33,442 nt of DNA from an uncultured Brevibacillus sp. (GTDB lineage Bacteria > Bacillota > Bacilli > Brevibacillales > Brevibacillaceae), in assembly GCA_946402065.1 (NCBI GenBank), contig CAMIVR010000050.1:1-33442 (forward strand), in the 5' to 3' direction. Below the pieces are notes generated by a model that did not search any database, was not told the DNA's origin, and saw only the letters and a list, made by a program, of their open reading frames with translations. A program made the position numbers and the translations under genes. Of the stretch, positions 25,097 to 33,442 are shown one piece after another (the first letter of the stretch is position 1; each line of letters starts with the position of its first letter).

Positions 25097-25112
25097 ATCA
25101 ATATATTGTGTT
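25097..25112 (+). promoter_or_regulatory. NrdR-box-like site 1 upstream of nrdA
   Basis: AATCAATATATTGTGT matches the NrdR consensus ACACWATATATWGTGT at 14 of 16 positions. NrdR represses ribonucleotide reductase genes when dATP is high. The site lies about 150 bases before the nrdA start. Confidence 0.6.
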
Positions 25113-25136
25113 TGTATTGTCGAATAATTTAGCGCT

Positions 25137-25152
25137 CATCCATATATTGATA
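25137..25152 (+). promoter_or_regulatory. NrdR-box-like site 2 upstream of nrdA
   Basis: A weaker copy centred on CATATATTGATA, with the ATATATTG core placed 41 bases after the same core in site 1. That is about four helical turns, so both sites would face the same side of the DNA. Confidence 0.4.
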
Positions 25153-25249
25153 TGCTCTTGCAATCTATGATAAGGTATTCAAAGTGATTTGCCCTGCTTG
25201 CCAGTCTTGAGCAAACAACTGAATATCATGGATGGGGGAGCTAGACGTT

Positions 25250-27499
25250 ATGACCACAATTGCTACGATGTCGGTAATGAAACGCAACGGCGAAGCGGAG
25301 GAACTATGCGTGGGCAAAATGCGCAAAGTTATCCGTTTTGCCTGTGCCGAATATCCGGATTGTGATCCTCTGGAGTTGGAGCATGATGCTCACATTCAGT
25401 TTCGCGATCGCATGACCACCAAAGAAATTCAACGGACGCTGATTCAAGCCGCTGTCGAGAAGACAAGCGTGCAGCAGCCGGATTGGCAATATGTAGCAGC
25501 CCGCTTGCTCGCTTACGATCTGTACAAGGAAGCGGCCGTAAATCGCGGGTACTACGGACAGTTTGGCTATGGCGACTTCGCTGCTTTGCTCGAAGTGTTG
25601 ACGGCCAAAGGGCTCTACGGCGACTATTTGCTGGCAACCTATTCGCAGGCTGACATTCACGAGCTTGGTTCATACATAAAGCCAGAACGGGATTCACTGT
25701 TTAACTACGCTGGGTTGCGCCTGCTCGCCGATCGTTACTTGATCAAGGATTTGGCGGGGGGAGTGATGGAGCTTCCGCAAGAGCGGTTTATGATCATTGC
25801 CATGCACCTGGCGCTCAAGGAAGCGGATCGGGTGAAGCATGCCAAAGACTTCTACGACATCCTGTCCAAACTGGAAATTACCGTCGCCACACCAACGCTG
25901 ACAAACGCAGGCACGCCGCATCATCAGCTCTCGTCCTGCTTTATCGATACGGTCGACGACTCGCTGGCCAACATCATGGGAACAGCAGCCGCCAGCTCGA
26001 TGGTTTCCAAATTTGGCGGGGGCGTTGGCATATACCTGGGAAAAGTCCGCAGCCGCGGCTCGTCCATTCGCGGACATAAGGGCGCTTCCGGCGGAATCGT
26101 CCCCTGGACCCGCCTGTACAACCAGATCGCGATCAGTGTGGACCAACTGGGGACGCGGGCAGGTGCGTTCGCCGTTTACCTCGATGTGTGGCATGCGGAC
26201 ATTCTCGACTTTTTAAACCTGAAGACGAACAACGGCGATGACCGGATGAAGGCCCACGACATTTTCCCTGGCGTGTGTGTCCCCGATCTGTTCATGCAAC
26301 GCGTGGAGGAGCGGGGCGATTGGCATCTGTTCGATCCGCATGAAGTGCGAGAAGTCATGGGCTTCTCGCTTGAGGATTGCTACGGGGAAGAGTTCGCGGA
26401 AAAATACGAGCGCTGCGTGAATGAACCGCGGCTCACAATCAAGACAGCGGTTCCGGCGATTGATATTATGAAGAAAATAATGGCCAGCGCGTTTGAGACG
26501 GGAACACCGTTTATCTTTTTCCGCGATACGGTTAATCGGGCCAATCCGAACAAACATGCCGGAATGATTTATTCGTCTAACCTGTGCACGGAAATCATGC
26601 AGAACATGTCCCCAACCGAATTTATCAGCGAGGAGCTGGAAGACGGCGTGATCGTCACCCGTCAGAAGCCGGGCGACTTCGTGGTGTGCAACCTCTCGTC
26701 GCTCAATCTCGGACGAGTCCGTTCCTACGAAGACATCGCCCGCATCGTCCCGATCCAGATGCGCATGCTTGACAACGTTATTGACCTGAATTTCTATCCG
26801 GTCAAGCAAGCGCAGTTCACGAACAAAAAGTACCGGGCTGTCGGGCTTGGCACGAGCGGCTACCACCAGTATCTCGCGCAGAACGGGATCAAATGGGAGA
26901 GCGACGAGCATGTGGCAGTCGCGGATGAGCTGTATGAAGAGATCGCCTACCATGCGATTAAAGCTTCAAATGAAATCGCCAAGGAAAAAGGCACATATCT
27001 GGCCTTTGCGGGCAGTGAATGGCAAACCGGCGAGTACTTTGCACAGCGTGGCTACACAGATGAGCGCTGGAAGCAGCTGCAGGCCGATGTGGCTCGGCAC
27101 GGCATGCGCAACGCCTGGACCTTTGCTGTTGCGCCGACAGGAACGACGAGCTTGATCGCCGGGGCGACAGCATCGACGGATCCGGTCTACGCGAAGTTCT
27201 TCATCGAGGAGAAACGGACTGGTGTCGTGCCGCAAACAGCGCCGAACCTGAACGAAAAGACCTTCTTCTTTTACAAGGAAGCCCACAAGATCGACCAGAT
27301 GTGGTCCATTCGTGCGGCGGGGGCAAGACAGCGGCACATCGATCAGGCGCAGTCGTTCAACTTGTACATTACACCAGACATTTCCGCGCGCGACTTCCTT
27401 GACTTGTATGTGCAATCGTGGAAGAACGGAATCAAAACGATCTACTACGTCCGCAACCAATCCGTCGACGTCGAGGATTGTGTGAGCTGCTCGTCGTAA
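25250..27499 (+). CDS. nrdA: Ribonucleoside-diphosphate reductase alpha chain (class I, NrdA)
   Basis: A 749-residue catalytic subunit that reduces NDPs to dNDPs. An N-terminal ATP-cone (about 5-95) gives dATP feedback control. Active-site residues are visible: Cys230 in HHQLSSCF, Cys446 and Glu448 in SSNLCTEI, the partner cysteine in FVVCNLSSLNLG, and the thioredoxin-reducible pair CVSC at 744-747 in the C-terminal tail. I chose the ATG at 25250 because GGGGGAG lies about ten bases upstream; the ATG at 25232 overlaps that site. nrdB follows after 109 bases without a terminator. No nrdI or nrdH is nearby. Confidence 0.93.
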   Translation: MTTIATMSVMKRNGEAEELCVGKMRKVIRFACAEYPDCDPLELEHDAHIQFRDRMTTKEIQRTLIQAAVEKTSVQQPDWQYVAARLLAYDLYKEAAVNRGYYGQFGYGDFAALLEVLTAKGLYGDYLLATYSQADIHELGSYIKPERDSLFNYAGLRLLADRYLIKDLAGGVMELPQERFMIIAMHLALKEADRVKHAKDFYDILSKLEITVATPTLTNAGTPHHQLSSCFIDTVDDSLANIMGTAAASSMVSKFGGGVGIYLGKVRSRGSSIRGHKGASGGIVPWTRLYNQIAISVDQLGTRAGAFAVYLDVWHADILDFLNLKTNNGDDRMKAHDIFPGVCVPDLFMQRVEERGDWHLFDPHEVREVMGFSLEDCYGEEFAEKYERCVNEPRLTIKTAVPAIDIMKKIMASAFETGTPFIFFRDTVNRANPNKHAGMIYSSNLCTEIMQNMSPTEFISEELEDGVIVTRQKPGDFVVCNLSSLNLGRVRSYEDIARIVPIQMRMLDNVIDLNFYPVKQAQFTNKKYRAVGLGTSGYHQYLAQNGIKWESDEHVAVADELYEEIAYHAIKASNEIAKEKGTYLAFAGSEWQTGEYFAQRGYTDERWKQLQADVARHGMRNAWTFAVAPTGTTSLIAGATASTDPVYAKFFIEEKRTGVVPQTAPNLNEKTFFFYKEAHKIDQMWSIRAAGARQRHIDQAQSFNLYITPDISARDFLDLYVQSWKNGIKTIYYVRNQSVDVEDCVSCSS

Positions 27500-27608
27500 A
27501 CAGCGGCTCTCTGGTCTCCTTCCTTAACGTTCAGGGGCGGGAAAGCGGGACGGAAACCGGCAGGTAGCAGGTTTACAGTAACAACGAATGAAAGAGGAGT
27601 AGGTTTAG

Positions 27609-28640
27609 ATGCAGCTGGAAAAAAAACGACTGTTTAATGAACAGGGGCAGCGCGGCACCCAGCGGATGATCGGAGGAAATACGACCAATCTGCGCGAGTG
27701 GAACCGGATTAAATACCCGTGGGCCGCAAAGCTGTACCGGACGATGTTGAACAACTTCTGGATTCCGGAAGAAGTGCCGCTGGCCAATGACGCCAAGCAG
27801 TTTGAGAGCTTGACGGCCGCAGAACGGCGCGCTTTTGACAAGACGATCTCCTTCCTTAATTTTCTCGATTCGATGCAGTCGGAGAACTTGCCGAACATCT
27901 CTGACTACGTAACAGCCCCGGAGGTTTCGTCCCTGTTAAATATCCAGACCTTCCAGGAAGAGATTCACGCACAGTCGTACAGCTACGTGCTCGATTCGGT
28001 CTGCTCACCGCAGACTCGCGACAACATATACGACGAGTGGCGCAACGATGAACGGCTCTTGGAGCGCAACAAGTTCATCGCCGATCTCTATCAGGAATTC
28101 GTCGACAATCCGAGCGATTACGCGTTTCTCAAGACAATCATGGCCAATTATTTGCTGGAGTCACTCTATTTTTACTCGGGTTTCTCCTTCTTCTACGCTC
28201 TGGCGCGCCAAGGCAAAATGACCGGTACCGCGACGATGATCAAATACATCCAACGCGACGAGCTGACACACGTCGTACTGTTCCAAAACATGTTCCGTGA
28301 AATCCGTCTGGAGAACCCGGATCTGTTTACGGACGAGCTGGTTGAAGAGCTGCGCGAGATGATGCGGACGGCCGTTACCCATGAAGTGCGCTGGGGGCAA
28401 TACGTGACGAATAACGAAATCGCCGGTCTCACAAACGAGATCCTTGAGCGGTATATCAAGTACTTGTCCAACTTGCGGCTGAAGGCGTTAGACCTTCCAA
28501 TCCTGTATCCTGATCATACGGAGCATCCGATGAAATGGGTGGACAGCTTCTCCAACCTGAACGGCACAAAAACGGACTTCTTCGAACAGAAAGTGACCAA
28601 TTATACGAAATCTAGCGGATTAAACTTCGGCGATTTATAA
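27609..28640 (+). CDS. nrdB: Ribonucleoside-diphosphate reductase beta chain (NrdB, tyrosyl-radical type)
   Basis: A 343-residue dimetal subunit that generates the radical for NrdA. The ligands follow E. coli NrdB: Asp87 in FLDSMQ, Glu117 and His120 in QEEIHAQSY, Glu in LLESLYFY, and Glu and His in RDELTHVV. The radical tyrosine is conserved as Tyr124. The C terminus (TKSSGLNFGDL) is the tail that docks on NrdA. The ATG follows AAAGAGGAGTAGGTTT. dut follows 21 bases later. Confidence 0.93.
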   Translation: MQLEKKRLFNEQGQRGTQRMIGGNTTNLREWNRIKYPWAAKLYRTMLNNFWIPEEVPLANDAKQFESLTAAERRAFDKTISFLNFLDSMQSENLPNISDYVTAPEVSSLLNIQTFQEEIHAQSYSYVLDSVCSPQTRDNIYDEWRNDERLLERNKFIADLYQEFVDNPSDYAFLKTIMANYLLESLYFYSGFSFFYALARQGKMTGTATMIKYIQRDELTHVVLFQNMFREIRLENPDLFTDELVEELREMMRTAVTHEVRWGQYVTNNEIAGLTNEILERYIKYLSNLRLKALDLPILYPDHTEHPMKWVDSFSNLNGTKTDFFEQKVTNYTKSSGLNFGDL

Positions 28641-28661
28641 GCTGGAAGATGGGAGCAGACA

Positions 28662-29195
28662 ATGAATCAGACAACAGCAGGACGACAAGTGCCCGTACAA
28701 GTGAAAAAACTGCATGAGGATGCCGTCATTCCGAGCTATGCCCGTGCGTTTGATGCCGGATTTGATTTGGTGGCAGTGTCCGATGTGCTTATCCCGCCGG
28801 GCGGGACAGCTAAAATTCAGACAGGGCTAGCCTTTGCCATTCCTGCCGGATATGAGCTGCAGGTTCGCCCCCGTTCCGGCATCAGCGCCAGGACGAAACT
28901 GCGCGTCAGCAATTCACCAGGTACCATCGATGCCGGCTATCGGGGGGAAGTGTGTATTCTCCTTGACAATTTGCACGCAAGTAGCCAATTGTTCGGCACG
29001 GAGTGTTATGATGTAAGCGAGCAAAGGGTGACGGTTGAGCAGACAACTGACGCGGCGTCCTATCTCATTCGCAAGGGCGACCGAATTGCCCAGGGAGTTT
29101 TGGCGGCGGTGCCGCAAGCAGTGTTTGCGGAAGTGGACGAACTGGATGCGACTGAGCGTGGCGAAGGCGGGTTTGGCAGCAGCGGTGTGAAGTAA
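28662..29195 (+). CDS. dut: dUTP diphosphatase (dUTPase)
   Basis: A 177-residue trimeric enzyme that hydrolyses dUTP to dUMP, keeping uracil out of DNA and feeding dTMP synthesis. All five motifs are visible: DAGFDL (1), RPRSGIS (2), GTIDAGYRGEV with the uracil-stacking Tyr (3), KGDRIAQGVL (4) and the C-terminal RGEGGFGSSG lid (5). About 30 residues are inserted between motifs 3 and 4 (HASSQLFGTECYDVSEQR region), making it longer than the usual 145-150. The ATG follows GATGGGAGCAGAC. Forming a unit with nrdAB fits shared dNTP supply. Confidence 0.92.
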   Translation: MNQTTAGRQVPVQVKKLHEDAVIPSYARAFDAGFDLVAVSDVLIPPGGTAKIQTGLAFAIPAGYELQVRPRSGISARTKLRVSNSPGTIDAGYRGEVCILLDNLHASSQLFGTECYDVSEQRVTVEQTTDAASYLIRKGDRIAQGVLAAVPQAVFAEVDELDATERGEGGFGSSGVK

Positions 29196-29203
29196 CGAAG
29201 AGG

Positions 29204-29252
29204 AATCCCTTGCGGCACTCATGGCAACCTTGAGTGTTTCAAGGGGTTTTTT
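29204..29252 (+). terminator. Intrinsic terminator after nrdA-nrdB-dut
   Basis: AATCCCTTG (29204-29212) pairs with CAAGGGGTT (29240-29248), with an inner CACTC/GAGTG stem, and six T residues follow. Confidence 0.85.
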
Positions 29253-29271
29253 AACAACATTGACATTTTCT

Positions 29272-29300
29272 TTGACAGGTGTAGACGACAATCATAGAAT
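29272..29300 (+). promoter_or_regulatory. Sigma-A promoter of the GGDEF-EAL genes
   Basis: A perfect TTGACA (29272-29277), a 17-base spacer and TAGAAT (29295-29300) would start transcription near 29307, 47 bases before the first start codon. Confidence 0.8.
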
Positions 29301-29353
29301 AGGTAGATATAGGCAATGAACAGCTTACGACTGTCAGATAAGGGGTTATCTTG

Positions 29354-31246
29354 ATGAAGGATAGAATGAACTGGGGCGCAATCCTGCAGAGACGATCCTA
29401 TCTGCTAAGTCTTCTTATGGTCTGCATCGCCCTGGCAAGTGTTTATGGTTTTGTAGTCGGTCTCCAGCTGTCTTGGTGGCTGGGATCAAGCATTTCCCTT
29501 GGTTTAGCCCTCGGGTTGGGCATCGTGCTTTCGAACGCTTTTCAGCAAGTAAATGAAACCGGCAAGGGTTCGGATTCGGTTGGAGCGCCGGATAATCTCT
29601 TGCTCACCAGCCCCTGTTTAGCGTATTGGCTTGATCGCGACGGTGTGATCTCACATTCGACAAAATCATTTGCGGCCTTGTTTAATGTAGCGGCCGAGCA
29701 GCTCATCGGACAGCGCGAACAGCATTTTTTTGACAACATAACGACACAAAAAATAGACACAGATTGGGCATCATTACAGAGTTCTGAAGATAATGTAGAA
29801 TATGAATATTCGTTTGTGGACAGCAGAGGCATGACGAGGTGGCTGCACGTCGTGAAAACGCCGCATTGCGCTGGCTTCTCCGACGCAGTCATGTGCGTGG
29901 CAACAGAAGTAACCGCGCAAAAAATCGCGGAAGATCAGGCGGCCAGCAGACAGCAGTACGATCAGCTAACCGGCTTGCCCAATCGGCCGAGCTTTTACGC
30001 TGCTCTGCAAGGAATGTTTGATTCGGCGGCGGACAGCAAGCAAAAGGCTGCAGTCCTGATCGTCGACCTGGATCGGTTTCATGTCATCAATGACACGCTC
30101 GGCCAACGCGTAGGCGATGAATTGCTGCAAGCCGTGTCGGAAAGGTTGGGCGAGCAGATCGCATCGACCGATCTCGTCGCGCGACTGGCAGATGACGAAT
30201 TCGGCATCTTGCTCGCCGGCAGCGGGGGAAGGGCTGCAAGACGAGCAGCCGAGCGAATTCTCGCCAGCTTTGCGATTCCATTCCAGGTGTCTGAGTACGA
30301 GCTGATCGTGACGGGCAGCATCGGTATCGCTGTCGCCCCTACGGAAGGCCAAGACGCTGAAACCTTGCTGAAGCATGCCAATCGTGCGCTCTACATGGCA
30401 AAAGATCACGGAAAAAATACATACCGCTCATTTCAGGCAGACAAATACGAGGTTGTTTCCCGCCAATTTGCCCTTGAAGGGTACTTGCGCAAAGCCTTGG
30501 CCCGCAATGAGTTTCACTTGTACTATCAACCAAAAATGAACATAAAAACAGGCGAGCTGATTGGCATGGAAGCGTTGATCCGCTGGAACCACCCCCATCT
30601 CGGCATGATCTCTCCGGCCGAATTTATCCCTTTGGCCGAGGAAACGGGCCTGATTGTACCGATCGGCGAATGGGTGATTGAGACAGCATGCAAGCAAAAC
30701 CGGGCGTGGATCGATGCCGGCTTTCCGCCGTTAAAAGTTTCTGTCAATCTGTCAGTCCGTCAGTTTCAACACAACCTGCTCAAAACCGTAAAAAAAGCGT
30801 TGACCCGTTCACGCCTGCCTGCCCGTTACCTCGAGCTGGAAATTACGGAGAGTTTATTGGTCCAGAACGAACAACCGATCATTACCGTGTTAAAAGAGCT
30901 GAAAGCGCTGGGGGTAGACATTTCCATCGACGACTTTGGCACAGGCTACTGCTCGCTCAGTTATTTGAAGCATTTTCCGCTCAGCACATTAAAGATCGCA
31001 CAGCCGTTTATCCGTGACATTTCCACCGGAGGCAAAGACGTAGCGATAGCGACAGCCTTGATCACGCTGGGGCACAGTCTGGGGCTGACAGTCATCGCCG
31101 AAGGGGTAGAAACGGAGAATCAGCTTCGCGTTTTGCGCGAGCAGCATTGCGATGAAATCCAGGGGTACTACTTGAGCCGTCCACTTGCAGCCGGGGATTT
31201 TGAGCGGTGGGTTCAGGAGGAGCTGCTGAAGCGGACAGCGATGTGA
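29354..31246 (+). CDS. Membrane PAS-GGDEF-EAL protein with degenerate GGDEF (probable c-di-GMP phosphodiesterase)
   Basis: A 630-residue protein. Two membrane helices (about 13-60) are followed by a PAS domain (about 70-190), a GGDEF domain (about 200-360) and an EAL domain (about 375-625). The GGDEF signature reads RLADDEF, so both glycines are lost and cyclase activity is unlikely; it may bind GTP as a sensor. The EAL catalytic set is intact: MEALIRW, NLSVRQFQ, EITES, DDFGTGYCSLSYLK, the Lys in LKIA, AEGVE and QGYY. The usual Asp of LKID is Ala. ATG at 29354 is preferred over TTG at 29351 for spacing from AAGGGG. Confidence 0.88.
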   Translation: MKDRMNWGAILQRRSYLLSLLMVCIALASVYGFVVGLQLSWWLGSSISLGLALGLGIVLSNAFQQVNETGKGSDSVGAPDNLLLTSPCLAYWLDRDGVISHSTKSFAALFNVAAEQLIGQREQHFFDNITTQKIDTDWASLQSSEDNVEYEYSFVDSRGMTRWLHVVKTPHCAGFSDAVMCVATEVTAQKIAEDQAASRQQYDQLTGLPNRPSFYAALQGMFDSAADSKQKAAVLIVDLDRFHVINDTLGQRVGDELLQAVSERLGEQIASTDLVARLADDEFGILLAGSGGRAARRAAERILASFAIPFQVSEYELIVTGSIGIAVAPTEGQDAETLLKHANRALYMAKDHGKNTYRSFQADKYEVVSRQFALEGYLRKALARNEFHLYYQPKMNIKTGELIGMEALIRWNHPHLGMISPAEFIPLAEETGLIVPIGEWVIETACKQNRAWIDAGFPPLKVSVNLSVRQFQHNLLKTVKKALTRSRLPARYLELEITESLLVQNEQPIITVLKELKALGVDISIDDFGTGYCSLSYLKHFPLSTLKIAQPFIRDISTGGKDVAIATALITLGHSLGLTVIAEGVETENQLRVLREQHCDEIQGYYLSRPLAAGDFERWVQEELLKRTAM

Positions 31247-31296
31247 TCGGCTATGTGGTGCGCGTATATCCAGATTTGAGTAAAAGGAAGATTTTG

Positions 31297-32994
31297 ATGA
31301 AGAAAAGAAACCTGCCATTGGGCAACCCGGCTCTCGTCACGACGATCCTCGAGCATGCCATTGAAGGAATTTTGCTGACGAACCGCTTTGGTGTCATCGA
31401 ACAAGTCAATGCTGCCTTTTTGGCCATGACCGGTTACAAGCAAGAGGAAGTCGTCGGGAAAACTCCGGACCATTTGTACGGGGAAAGCTTTGACTCGGCT
31501 TTTTTTCGTGACTTGCTGGCTACACTGGTGGATGAGCACTACTGGGAAGGCGAGGTATGGAACCGGAAGAAAAACGGCGAAGCTTACCTGGAAAAGCTGC
31601 GTGTCGCCGCAATCAGGGAACCCTCCGGGAGAGTCGTCGGGTATCTTGCCATCATCACCGACATAACTGCCCACCGCAATTACGAAGCGCGGATTCAGCA
31701 TGAATTGCACCACGATCCACTGACTGGACTGGTCAATCGGATCCATTTTATTGAGAAAATTACCGATGCGCTGAAGCTGGCCAAGGAGACCAAGGAGAAA
31801 TTAGCCGTACTTGTGCTTGATCTGGACAGGTTCAAGGGGATCAACGAGAGCTTTGGCTCAGCAGTAGGGGACGTCATCTTGCAACGGGTGGCGGAAGGTT
31901 TGACCGGTACGGTAGGTCCAGAGTGTACCGTGGCCAGATTGGGTGGAGATGAGTTTGCGATTTTGCTGCCTTGCGTGAAAAACGAAAAAGAGGTCATCAA
32001 GACCGTCAGCAGCATCTTGCATCACTTTGAACAGCCGATGGTCTTGGAAGGCAATGAGCTGTTTTTGACCGTGAGTGTCGGCCTGAGCCTCTATCCGTAT
32101 GACGGAAGTGATCCCGAGTCGCTCATGAACCACGCCGATTCCGCCATGTACCAGGCGATGGAGATAAGCGGAAGCAGCTACCAATTTTATACAGCTGACA
32201 TGAACAGGAAAGCCGTTGAGCAGGTGAAGCTGGAAAGCAGCTTGCGCAAGGCGCTGGAGCGTCAGGAGCTGATCGTATACTACCAGCCGCAGGTCGATTT
32301 GCAGACTGGGAAAGTAATCGGGACAGAGGCGCTGATCCGTTGGCAGCATCCCGAGTTGGGGCTGCTCTCCCCGACGAGCTTTATCCCGATTGCCGAAGAG
32401 ACGGGCTTTATCATCCCGATCGGCGAATGGATATTGCGCTCCGCTTGTGAACAGACAAAAGCCTGGCAGCTGGCAGGCTATCCCCCCATCCGGGTAGCAG
32501 TGAACTTATCCTCGCGGCAATTTCAGCAAGAGCACTTGCTCGAGACGGTGACACGCGTCTTGTCGCAAACCTCGCTCGAACCGCATTTTCTGGAATTGGA
32601 AATTACCGAAAGCATCGCGATGAATAACGTCAACCACGTCATTGATACACTGCATCGTCTCAAGTCGCTCGGCGTCACGCTCGCCATCGACGATTTTGGC
32701 ACGGGCTATTCGTCGCTCAGCTACCTGAGTCGCTTCCCGATCAACAATTTGAAAATTGATCGATCCTTCGTCAGCAATTTTACTTCGAGCCATGACGATG
32801 CTACGATTGTAAAAGCAATCATTTCATTGGCCAAAGGACTCAACCTTTACGTGACGGCTGAAGGCGTGGAGACGAGTCAGCAGGTAGAATTTTTACGCAA
32901 GCTTCACTGCAACAAGGTCCAAGGCTACCTATACAGCGAACCGCTGTCGGCAGCGGAGTTTGAGGCGAAGTTTTTACAGGCAGCCCGGTGGTAA
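31297..32994 (+). CDS. PAS-GGDEF-EAL protein (bifunctional c-di-GMP enzyme candidate)
   Basis: A 565-residue soluble protein. A PAS domain (about 15-130) is followed by GGDEF (about 140-295) and EAL (about 315-560). The GGDEF motif is canonical, RLGGDEFAILL (about 214), with no RxxD inhibitory site before it. The EAL motifs are complete: TEALIRW (about 343), NLSSRQFQ, EITES, DDFGTGYSSLSYLSRFPINNLKIDRSF (in part), AEGVE and QGYLYSEPL. It could make or degrade c-di-GMP. The ATG at 31297 follows AAAGGAAG. It lies 50 bases after the paralogous membrane protein, so the two are probably co-transcribed. Confidence 0.9.
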   Translation: MKKRNLPLGNPALVTTILEHAIEGILLTNRFGVIEQVNAAFLAMTGYKQEEVVGKTPDHLYGESFDSAFFRDLLATLVDEHYWEGEVWNRKKNGEAYLEKLRVAAIREPSGRVVGYLAIITDITAHRNYEARIQHELHHDPLTGLVNRIHFIEKITDALKLAKETKEKLAVLVLDLDRFKGINESFGSAVGDVILQRVAEGLTGTVGPECTVARLGGDEFAILLPCVKNEKEVIKTVSSILHHFEQPMVLEGNELFLTVSVGLSLYPYDGSDPESLMNHADSAMYQAMEISGSSYQFYTADMNRKAVEQVKLESSLRKALERQELIVYYQPQVDLQTGKVIGTEALIRWQHPELGLLSPTSFIPIAEETGFIIPIGEWILRSACEQTKAWQLAGYPPIRVAVNLSSRQFQQEHLLETVTRVLSQTSLEPHFLELEITESIAMNNVNHVIDTLHRLKSLGVTLAIDDFGTGYSSLSYLSRFPINNLKIDRSFVSNFTSSHDDATIVKAIISLAKGLNLYVTAEGVETSQQVEFLRKLHCNKVQGYLYSEPLSAAEFEAKFLQAARW

Positions 32995-32995
32995 G

Positions 32996-33151
32996 GTTGG
33001 ATGGGCAAGACTCGCTGCAGCGCGTTCGCCGGTACAGACCTTGAGCTTCGATGCCGTACAGAGCTTTAATCAAGCAGGCCACGAATGGGCCTTGACTCAT
33101 TTTGCCAATACGTTAGGCGTACATGTGACTGCAACCGGAATTGAGGGATAG
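32996..33151 (+). pseudogene. Relic of an EAL domain C-terminal part
   Basis: In the frame one base ahead of the upstream gene, the translation reads VGWARLAAARSPVQTLSFDAV and later ALTHFANTLGVHVTATGIEG before a TAG. By eye this follows the EAL core after DDFGTG (GYSSLSYLSRFPINNLKID) and the segment ending VTAEGVE, but with catalytic Lys and Glu positions changed. It has no start codon with a binding site and stops before the QGY motif, so I read it as a decayed fragment. The resemblance is from inspection only. Confidence 0.4.
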
Positions 33152-33154
33152 AGC

Positions 33155-33442
33155 TTGTGTAGCGAACCATTGACATTACATACCGATAAATACCAGATCA
33201 ACATGATGTACGCGCACTGGAAGAGCGGTACTCATCACAAGAGAACCATCTTTGAAGCCTATTTTCGCCGTTTGCCGTTTGGCAACGGCTATGCTGTTTT
33301 TGCCGGGCTGGAGCGGATTGTCCGCTACATCAACCAGCTGCGGTTTTCAGAGGAAGAGATTGCGTATCTGGCCGAACAGGAGGAGCACTACGACCAAGGA
33401 TTTCTCGATGAGCTGCGGTCGTTCGACGCTGACTTCCTGGAG
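33155..33442 (+). CDS. pncB: Nicotinate phosphoribosyltransferase, N-terminal part (3' partial)
   Basis: The first 96 codons are visible. The protein begins CSEPLTLHTDKYQINMMYAHWKSG and continues KRTIFEAYFRRLPFGNGYAVFAGLERIVRYI in part, the conserved N terminus of nicotinate phosphoribosyltransferase. The enzyme makes nicotinate mononucleotide from nicotinate and PRPP in NAD salvage. The start is TTG at 33155, with GAGGG eight bases upstream inside the EAL relic. The catalytic histidine region lies outside the window. Confidence 0.88.
   Translation, partial: MCSEPLTLHTDKYQINMMYAHWKSGTHHKRTIFEAYFRRLPFGNGYAVFAGLERIVRYINQLRFSEEEIAYLAEQEEHYDQGFLDELRSFDADFLE

Larger units (their letters stand above)
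24615..25249. other. 635-base non-coding region between trhO and nrdA
   Basis: The left part to about 24830 is AT-rich and must hold the trhO promoter, though I found no convincing match. The stretch from about 24840 to 25030 is GC-rich and can form nested stems: GCAA/AGCT with AGCT/TTGC, then CATCTCA (24948-24954) with TGAGATG (25004-25010), then TGTCC with GGACA inside. The part from about 25090 holds NrdR-like boxes. No start codon with a ribosome binding site opens a credible gene on either strand. Confidence 0.5.

Overview
The window looks like chromosome of an endospore-forming, low-to-mid GC Gram-positive bacterium, most likely Brevibacillus or a close relative in Paenibacillaceae (inferred from protein character; no rRNA is present to confirm it). 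Spore-related genes (tlp, a YaaH/SleL-type cortex hydrolase, kapB), strong AGGAGG ribosome binding sites, frequent TTG/GTG starts and Bacillus-type intrinsic terminators all fit. I see no tRNA, rRNA, CRISPR array, phage or insertion sequence.

Layout. 1-3756: the 3' end of an unrecognised gene, then an ECF-type vitamin/metal importer (S component, EcfT, fused double ATPase) with overlapping stops and starts. 3817-8383: tlp, mnmA, a small membrane protein, an ACT-domain protein, a thioredoxin-like protein, a LysM-GH18 spore hydrolase and a small orphan. 8406-10551: a DUF2203 gene divergent from an alanyl-tRNA editing protein (AlaX) and kapB. 10558-13592: a TPP riboswitch followed by two terminator-like hairpins and a thiamine-pyrimidine ABC importer (ATPase, permease, lipoprotein). 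13685-14049: a tandem CDGSH protein overlapping a 39-residue membrane protein.

14050-23620 is a polyamine locus and the most interesting part. It holds a PotD-like lipoprotein behind a structured leader, a putrescine aminotransferase, a convergent potABCD operon, and a sigma-54 enhancer-binding regulator with GAF and PAS sensor domains. Good -24/-12 (sigma-54) promoters lie before both the aminotransferase and potA, so uptake and degradation of polyamines are probably switched on together by the neighbouring regulator. The regulator has a long hairpin leader containing a likely attenuator, preceded by a perfect dyad.

23691-29195: trhO (tRNA U34 hydroxylation), a 635-base gap with NrdR-like boxes and a GC-rich structured stretch, then nrdA-nrdB-dut for deoxynucleotide supply. 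29354-33442: two tandem membrane/PAS-GGDEF-EAL cyclic-di-GMP proteins (the first with a broken GGDEF motif), a relic of a third EAL domain, and the start of nicotinate phosphoribosyltransferase.
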